DNA from: Tenacibaculum aiptasiae
GTDB taxonomy: Bacteria; Bacteroidota; Bacteroidia; Flavobacteriales; Flavobacteriaceae
Length of the DNA stretch: 64,000 nt
NCBI RefSeq assembly: GCF_008806755.1
Contig: NZ_WAAU01000011.1
Coordinates: forward strand, 103,467 to 167,466
Direction of reading: 5' to 3'
Under the pieces are notes generated by a model. That model had not been told where the DNA came from, searched no databases, and was given only the letters and a program-made list of their open reading frames with translations. This document shows, piece by piece, positions 59,735-64,000 of the stretch. Made by a program: the position numbers and the translations under genes. Position 1 is the first letter of the stretch, and each line of letters starts with the position of its first letter.

Positions 59735-61963
59735 TTAAATTTTACCTAATTTTTTAATTATTTCTTTTGCTTTCTTACCTTCTTCGGTATTTGTATAACT
59801 AATAGACACAAACTCTAACGCTTTCTTATACACCTTCTTATCATTATACTTACCTATAGCTAAAGCTTTTAAGAGAGCAAATTTAGGAATTAAATTTGAA
59901 TTTCTTATGGTTGGCAAAAATCCATCTATTTCACTTACAACTTCTTCAAACTTATTTTCTTTATATAAGTAATAGATTTCTTTGTATTTATCTAAGACTG
60001 CATCTTCTTTTTTCTCTTCCGTTAACTTCTCGTTTGGATTACTTATGATTTGTGCAAACTTAGTATCTGAATATTTATTCAGTATAATATTTTTAAATTC
60101 TGATGCTTTTTCATCGTTATTTGAACTTGTATAAATCTGATATAAATGATAGCTAATAGGCAATTCTAACTTGTCATCTTTTCGCTCTTCTCGTAAGCGT
60201 TCTAAGTTTTTAACTGCTAATTCTGTATTTTTAAATTGCTCTTTATAAATCAACCCTAATTGATATAATGCATCATTACGATCAAACACAAGTTTATCTA
60301 TAACTTTCTTTTCTGTTGGTATTTGACTTATATATGTAGATAATTCATAACGTTTATTCACCTTTGGTTCTGAAGATTCTTCTTCTTCATCGGCAATATT
60401 AGTAGTTGATTTATCTGACAAACGCCAGTTATCTTCCAAAGGTCTTGTTCCCCATACTTTTTGGAACTCTGCTTTTCCATAACCTAAGGCTTGTGTGTTA
60501 TAAAAATACCATTTTCCTTTATTTGAAAGATTTATAGATGCTCCTCCTCCAAATGAGTTTCCAAAATTTTGAGCATTTAATATTAACTGTTGTTTTTCCT
60601 CGTCTTCTTTTTTAATTTTTTCAATATACTTTTCAAAAAAAGATTCCTGTTCTTCTTTTGTCATTGCTACCAAATTAAGAATACTATCATTTGTTTTAAC
60701 TAGGTCTTCATACTTTCTTAAAGTTGTTAACCCTTTATTCTTTCTACGAATTCTACGTATTCTTTTCTCTTGATCAAACTCTTTTGAGGTTACTTGTAAA
60801 ACACTGTCATAATAAGTCCCTGCTAGCAAATAGTTCTCTTTGTTAAATGCTATATTCCCTAAATGCTCGTAAGCATATGTTTTTTGATAATCATTGTTGT
60901 TTTTTGCCCTCAATGATTTTTCATAATAGGCTATTGCTTTTTCCGGATTGTTTCTTCCCTCTTCTAAAACTCCTGCCTGATAGTATAATGCATTTAAATA
61001 TTTTCTATTGTCCGAGTTTCGAATTAACTTTTTTAATCGAGCTAAAACAACTATTGAAGCTGAATCGTTCTCTGTATTTTTAGCTAACTCTATATTTGCT
61101 CTAATACGGTATTTATAAGGTGCCTTTCTGTAATCTGCTAATTTTTTAAACACCATTCTTGCTGAATCTCTTCTATCTAATTCACTATAAATTTGACCTA
61201 AAACAAACATATTTCGAGCTGCTTGCTCTTTATTTTTAAATATTTTAGAAGCTGCCGTTAAATGCTCTATTACTTTTTGAATCGTATCTGTTTTTTGATA
61301 CGCCATTGCCATTGCAGTATGTGCTTCTTCTCTAATTTCGTCTGGTAACTCTTCTTCATTTTCTTCTACTTCTAACAAAAATTTTAATGACTCTATAGCT
61401 AATTTTTCATTATCTAATCGAATATTTGTTTTTGCTCTCCAAATTTTAGTTTCATTTATTAAGCTTGCATTTGGATAATTCGCTATAATGTAGTTAAATG
61501 CCTCTATTGCTGGTATAAACCTTTGTGTATAGTATCTTGATTTTCCAAGTAATAAATAAGCATCGTCTATTTGGCGATTTCTCTCATACCCATTTATATT
61601 CATTGAATGCTTCTGAATTGCTTTTACTGCTTTTTCTTCTGCTTTATCAAATGGTGTTAGTTTTTTATTCTCTTCTTCTTCATCTTCTCCAAAACCTGTA
61701 CCTGGTTGTAATACTGGAGCTACTATTTTGTTTTCATCAAAAGTTATTGGTTCTATTTGTAGTCGTCTCCAAAAATTGTCTTGATGTTTGTCTTCAATTT
61801 CTTTTAATCCCTTTAAATAAGCTTGCTCTCCATTAAACAACACATTGTATTTTGTTGTTACTGCATGAAAGTTTCTATTTAAAAAAGCATCTTTTTTTAC
61901 GCTACATGAATACACAATAGCTAAAAGAATATTGAAAACTAAGATTTTGTATAGTTTTTTCAT
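59735..61963 (-). CDS. sprE: Gliding/T9SS TPR lipoprotein SprE (PorW-like)
   Basis: From ATG 61963 the protein has 742 residues, with a lipoprotein signal and Cys20 (AIVYSC). The start KKDAFLNRNFHAVTTKYNVLFNG matches SprE of Flavobacterium johnsoniae and PorW, outer-membrane-associated proteins needed for type IX secretion and gliding. The rest is TPR-like: AYLLLGKSRYYTQRFIPAIEAFNYII, ALYYQAGVLEEGRNNPEKAIAYYEKSL, YQLGLIYKEQFKNTELAVKNLE. The frame is open a little upstream but those residues do not make a better signal. It is shorter than I recall for F. johnsoniae SprE. It is 20 bp from the bactofilin gene. Confidence 0.88.
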   Translation of the reverse strand: MKKLYKILVFNILLAIVYSCSVKKDAFLNRNFHAVTTKYNVLFNGEQAYLKGLKEIEDKHQDNFWRRLQIEPITFDENKIVAPVLQPGTGFGEDEEEENKKLTPFDKAEEKAVKAIQKHSMNINGYERNRQIDDAYLLLGKSRYYTQRFIPAIEAFNYIIANYPNASLINETKIWRAKTNIRLDNEKLAIESLKFLLEVEENEEELPDEIREEAHTAMAMAYQKTDTIQKVIEHLTAASKIFKNKEQAARNMFVLGQIYSELDRRDSARMVFKKLADYRKAPYKYRIRANIELAKNTENDSASIVVLARLKKLIRNSDNRKYLNALYYQAGVLEEGRNNPEKAIAYYEKSLRAKNNNDYQKTYAYEHLGNIAFNKENYLLAGTYYDSVLQVTSKEFDQEKRIRRIRRKNKGLTTLRKYEDLVKTNDSILNLVAMTKEEQESFFEKYIEKIKKEDEEKQQLILNAQNFGNSFGGGASINLSNKGKWYFYNTQALGYGKAEFQKVWGTRPLEDNWRLSDKSTTNIADEEEESSEPKVNKRYELSTYISQIPTEKKVIDKLVFDRNDALYQLGLIYKEQFKNTELAVKNLERLREERKDDKLELPISYHLYQIYTSSNNDEKASEFKNIILNKYSDTKFAQIISNPNEKLTEEKKEDAVLDKYKEIYYLYKENKFEEVVSEIDGFLPTIRNSNLIPKFALLKALAIGKYNDKKVYKKALEFVSISYTNTEEGKKAKEIIKKLGKI

Positions 61964-62050
61964 AAGAATTACACCTTTACTGTACAACAATATTATAGTT
62001 AAGTTATTGTACGTAAAAGCGTAAAAATAATAATAAAAAGATAATTTTTA

Positions 62051-62599
62051 TCAATTTAGTTTATCACAATCGATATTTACATTTTTACATCGTTCTTGGT
62101 AAGCTAAAATTAGTTTTTCTTTTGCTAAAGAACTTTTCGGAAAATACTCTAGTGCTTTATTATATTGATAAATAGCATTTTTGTATTTCTTTTTTGCTAA
62201 CCACTGGTCTCCGTCTTGTATAACAAAGTTGAATTTTGGTAAATATTTCTTGTTATATGCTTCTTTTTTTATTGCAATGCTTCTACTATTTATTTCTTTT
62301 TGAGCATCTCTAAACTGTATCAATAATGGAATGCTAATTAAAGTTAACACTATCAAAGTTAGACTGAAATAAACTCTGAGTTTCTTCTCTTCTTCTTTTA
62401 TTTTTAATCTAATTCTTCTTTTAACTCGATTTAACTCGTAGTTAGACTTTTTAAAAAAAGAAAGTTTACCTTTAAAAAGACCCTTTAATTCTTTTTTCTT
62501 CTCAGATGGTGAACCTTCTTTTTTAAATATGCTTTTCTTTCGCAATAAATTTTTATTATTACGAAGTATAGGTTTTATGCTACCATAACCTCCAAACAT
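62051..62599 (-). CDS. Membrane-anchored TPR-like protein
   Basis: The 182-residue protein has a very lysine-rich N-terminal half (for example NNKNLLRKKSIFKKEG), one membrane helix (VYFSLTLIVLTLISIPLLIQF) at about residues 85-105, and a C-terminal TPR-like pair with YKNAIYQYNKALEYFPKSSLAKEKLILAYQERC. The basic half is probably cytoplasmic and could bind nucleic acid or acidic lipids. It begins 3 bp after the ABC ATPase gene and lies 87 bp before sprE. No function is known. Confidence 0.7.
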   Translation of the reverse strand: MFGGYGSIKPILRNNKNLLRKKSIFKKEGSPSEKKKELKGLFKGKLSFFKKSNYELNRVKRRIRLKIKEEEKKLRVYFSLTLIVLTLISIPLLIQFRDAQKEINSRSIAIKKEAYNKKYLPKFNFVIQDGDQWLAKKKYKNAIYQYNKALEYFPKSSLAKEKLILAYQERCKNVNIDCDKLN

Positions 62600-62602
62600 A
62601 TA

Positions 62603-63298
62603 TTAAGCCGAAAAATAGCTTTCTAATTCTTGCAATGTTTCTTGTGATGTATTGATATCTTTTACCACGTTTCCTTTGTCTAAAACCACTATTCGCTCAC
62701 AAACATCGGTTACATGACTTAAATCGTGACTTGATACTAACACCGTAACTTCCTTATTCTCTGTTAAGGTTTTTATTATATTTTTCAGTCTGATTTGAGT
62801 CGTTGGATCTAAATTTGCAAAAGGTTCATCTAAAATTACTACTTGTGGGTTACCCATCATTGCAGCAACAATTCCTGCTTTTTTCTGATTTCCTTTACTT
62901 AGGTCTCGTAAATATTTTTTCTTTCCTAAGATTTCTCCGTTAAAAAACTCTTCAAACTGAGTTAAATAATCGGCAATATCTGCTTTATTCATTCCTCTTA
63001 GCTCACCAACAAACTCAAAATATTCTTGTGGTGTTAAATAGCCTATTAAAAAACTTTCATCTATAAAAGAACCTGTAAAAGTTTTCCAGCCTTCGCTTTT
63101 ATTTACTACTACTTCATTATTTACTATTTCTCCAGTAGTAGGTCTTATCAAATCCAACAAAATATTAAAATATGTTGTTTTCCCTGCTCCATTATTACCA
63201 ACCAAACCAAATGATTGACCTGCTGGAATCTCTAATTGTTCAATATGTAAAACTTGAGTGTTTCCGTATTTTTTAGTAAGATTTGTTACTTGTATCAT
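62603..63298 (-). CDS. ABC transporter ATP-binding protein
   Basis: The 231-residue protein has Walker A GLVGNNGAGKTTYFNI near residue 37, the signature LSKGNQKKAGIVAAM, Walker B VVILDEPFANLDP, and the H-loop SSHDLSHV. The order and short length are those of exporter ATPases paired with a separate membrane protein. The integral membrane gene upstream (DUF5687-like) is its probable partner. Substrate is unknown. Confidence 0.93.
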   Translation of the reverse strand: MIQVTNLTKKYGNTQVLHIEQLEIPAGQSFGLVGNNGAGKTTYFNILLDLIRPTTGEIVNNEVVVNKSEGWKTFTGSFIDESFLIGYLTPQEYFEFVGELRGMNKADIADYLTQFEEFFNGEILGKKKYLRDLSKGNQKKAGIVAAMMGNPQVVILDEPFANLDPTTQIRLKNIIKTLTENKEVTVLVSSHDLSHVTDVCERIVVLDKGNVVKDINTSQETLQELESYFSA

Positions 63299-63310
63299 AA
63301 TATTGTTTGA

Positions 63311-64000
63311 TTAGTTTTCTTGATTAAATGCATGCACCATGGCATATTTATTTGCTATATATTTTCTAGTAATTGCTACCATTAACTTTTGATGAAACGC
63401 AACTCCTAAAAGCCCTAAAGTAATCAAAGTTATTACAGCTGTTTCAAAATTTACAAGCCAATTAACAATTCCAAAAATCCCCATTGGTATTAACATTAAT
63501 GGTAAACCTATTAACCATTGTACTGCTCCTGTTCCTTGGTAATTAAACGCTGCCTTTTGATCTAGATTTATTTTTTTTCTATTGAAAGTTCCTCCATACA
63601 TAATTACATGAGTGTTCACTCCAATATTGTATATAGCTGCTGCAAAATGTGCTAATAATATTTTCCATCCGAAGTATACATATGGGATTCCTAATACGAA
63701 AAAGATTATTACACTCATACTCATAAGCATAAACTTCGATTTTAAATAACGCTCGTATTTAAAATTCTGACTCATTAACATTTTATAATAACTACTATCC
63801 CAAGCAGGTATAAATTGACCAAAGTTAATTAAGAAGATCCCCGTTGAAAACACCCCAATGAAAGCAAAGAAAAATTCCTTATCGGCATATTGTGGTTGTG
63901 GATAAAAAAACAGACCATATAATAAACCTATAATTGTAATCCATAAAGTAGATTTACTTCTTTTATTTCTTAAAATCAGTTTTAAATCTAATTGCATAAA
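63311..64000 (-). CDS. DUF5687 family ABC exporter membrane protein, cut by window edge
   Basis: The visible 228 residues contain about six membrane helices. The sequence (DLKLILRNKRSKS, FSTGIFLINFGQFIPAWDSSYYKMLMSQN, YNIGVNTHVIMYGGTF) matches the C-terminal half of DUF5687 proteins, which are about 490 residues in the copies I recall. The first visible Met (63997) is internal and the reading frame stays open to the window end, so the N-terminal half is missing. It is the membrane partner of the ATPase at 62603 (gap 12 bp). Confidence 0.85.
   Translation of the reverse strand, partial: FMQLDLKLILRNKRSKSTLWITIIGLLYGLFFYPQPQYADKEFFFAFIGVFSTGIFLINFGQFIPAWDSSYYKMLMSQNFKYERYLKSKFMLMSMSVIIFFVLGIPYVYFGWKILLAHFAAAIYNIGVNTHVIMYGGTFNRKKINLDQKAAFNYQGTGAVQWLIGLPLMLIPMGIFGIVNWLVNFETAVITLITLGLLGVAFHQKLMVAITRKYIANKYAMVHAFNQEN

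Noticed and set aside
59317..59757. Plus-strand open frame of 146 codons antisense to the bactofilin gene
   Set aside because: The bactofilin repeats give a clear protein on the other strand; the antisense frame has no family features and exists because of codon bias.

Overview
The window is AT-rich chromosomal DNA from a member of the Bacteroidota, almost certainly a flavobacterium of the Flavobacteriaceae (a Tenacibaculum/Polaribacter-like marine relative fits best; this is inference from gene content). The evidence: a SprE/PorW-type type IX secretion/gliding lipoprotein, a TonB-dependent receptor with a carboxypeptidase-regulatory-like N-domain, a DUF4270 lipoprotein, DUF4286, DUF6503 and DUF5687 families, a split ATP synthase operon with a long subunit a, start codons that mostly lack Shine-Dalgarno sequences, and many intergenic TAnnTTTG boxes, the Bacteroidota -7 promoter element. 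No rRNA, tRNA, CRISPR array, insertion sequence or prophage was found. Most of the window is housekeeping and envelope genes at high density.

Layout. 0-7.6 kb: panC-panD-flippase run leftward; divergently, a half-length glycogen-synthase-like protein, a DUF4270 lipoprotein and glmS run rightward. 7.6-16.5 kb: gdhA, the pheS operon with two small unknown genes, an AGCS symporter overlapping an M28 peptidase tail to tail, a GC-rich hairpin-repeat patch, a HopJ-family protein and an M50B-like membrane peptidase. 16.6-24.7 kb: aspS, small lipoproteins, an RDD protein, a DinB-ArsR pair, a three-gene envelope operon and a ClC transporter whose gating glutamate position is glutamine. 24.7-33.2 kb: a glycerophosphodiesterase, an M43-like secreted metalloprotease, a Bax-inhibitor-1-like protein, sufS, a beta-lactamase-fold hydrolase, SCO and rseP. 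33.5-45.8 kb: a TonB-dependent receptor/SGNH lipoprotein pair, ribF, serS, an unlisted 47-residue microprotein, a TPR protein, DUF4286, rsmA, mgtE and a LysE exporter. 45.8-51.2 kb: a PaaE-like reductase, a PadR regulator with a perfect palindromic operator and two tandem membrane-protein paralogues, then divergent rsmI and dxs. 51.2-64 kb: small secreted proteins with look-alike terminators, the F1Fo operon atpBEFHA-(FkbM)-atpG without atpD/atpC, the upstream DUF6168/AtpI/bactofilin/SprE genes, and an ABC exporter cut by the window end.

The most notable signals are regulatory. At four genes (panD, a TPR gene, rsmI, dxs) a perfect -7 box ends exactly four bases before the ATG, which predicts leaderless mRNAs; rsmI and dxs face each other in 38 bp so their promoters should interfere. 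A 17-bp stem lies between atpE and atpF, and the PadR gene carries a clear autoregulatory operator. I see no new defence or mobile system; the best candidates for undescribed biology are the PadR/tandem membrane-protein module, the FkbM methyltransferase inside the ATP synthase operon, and the conserved-looking microprotein beside serS.
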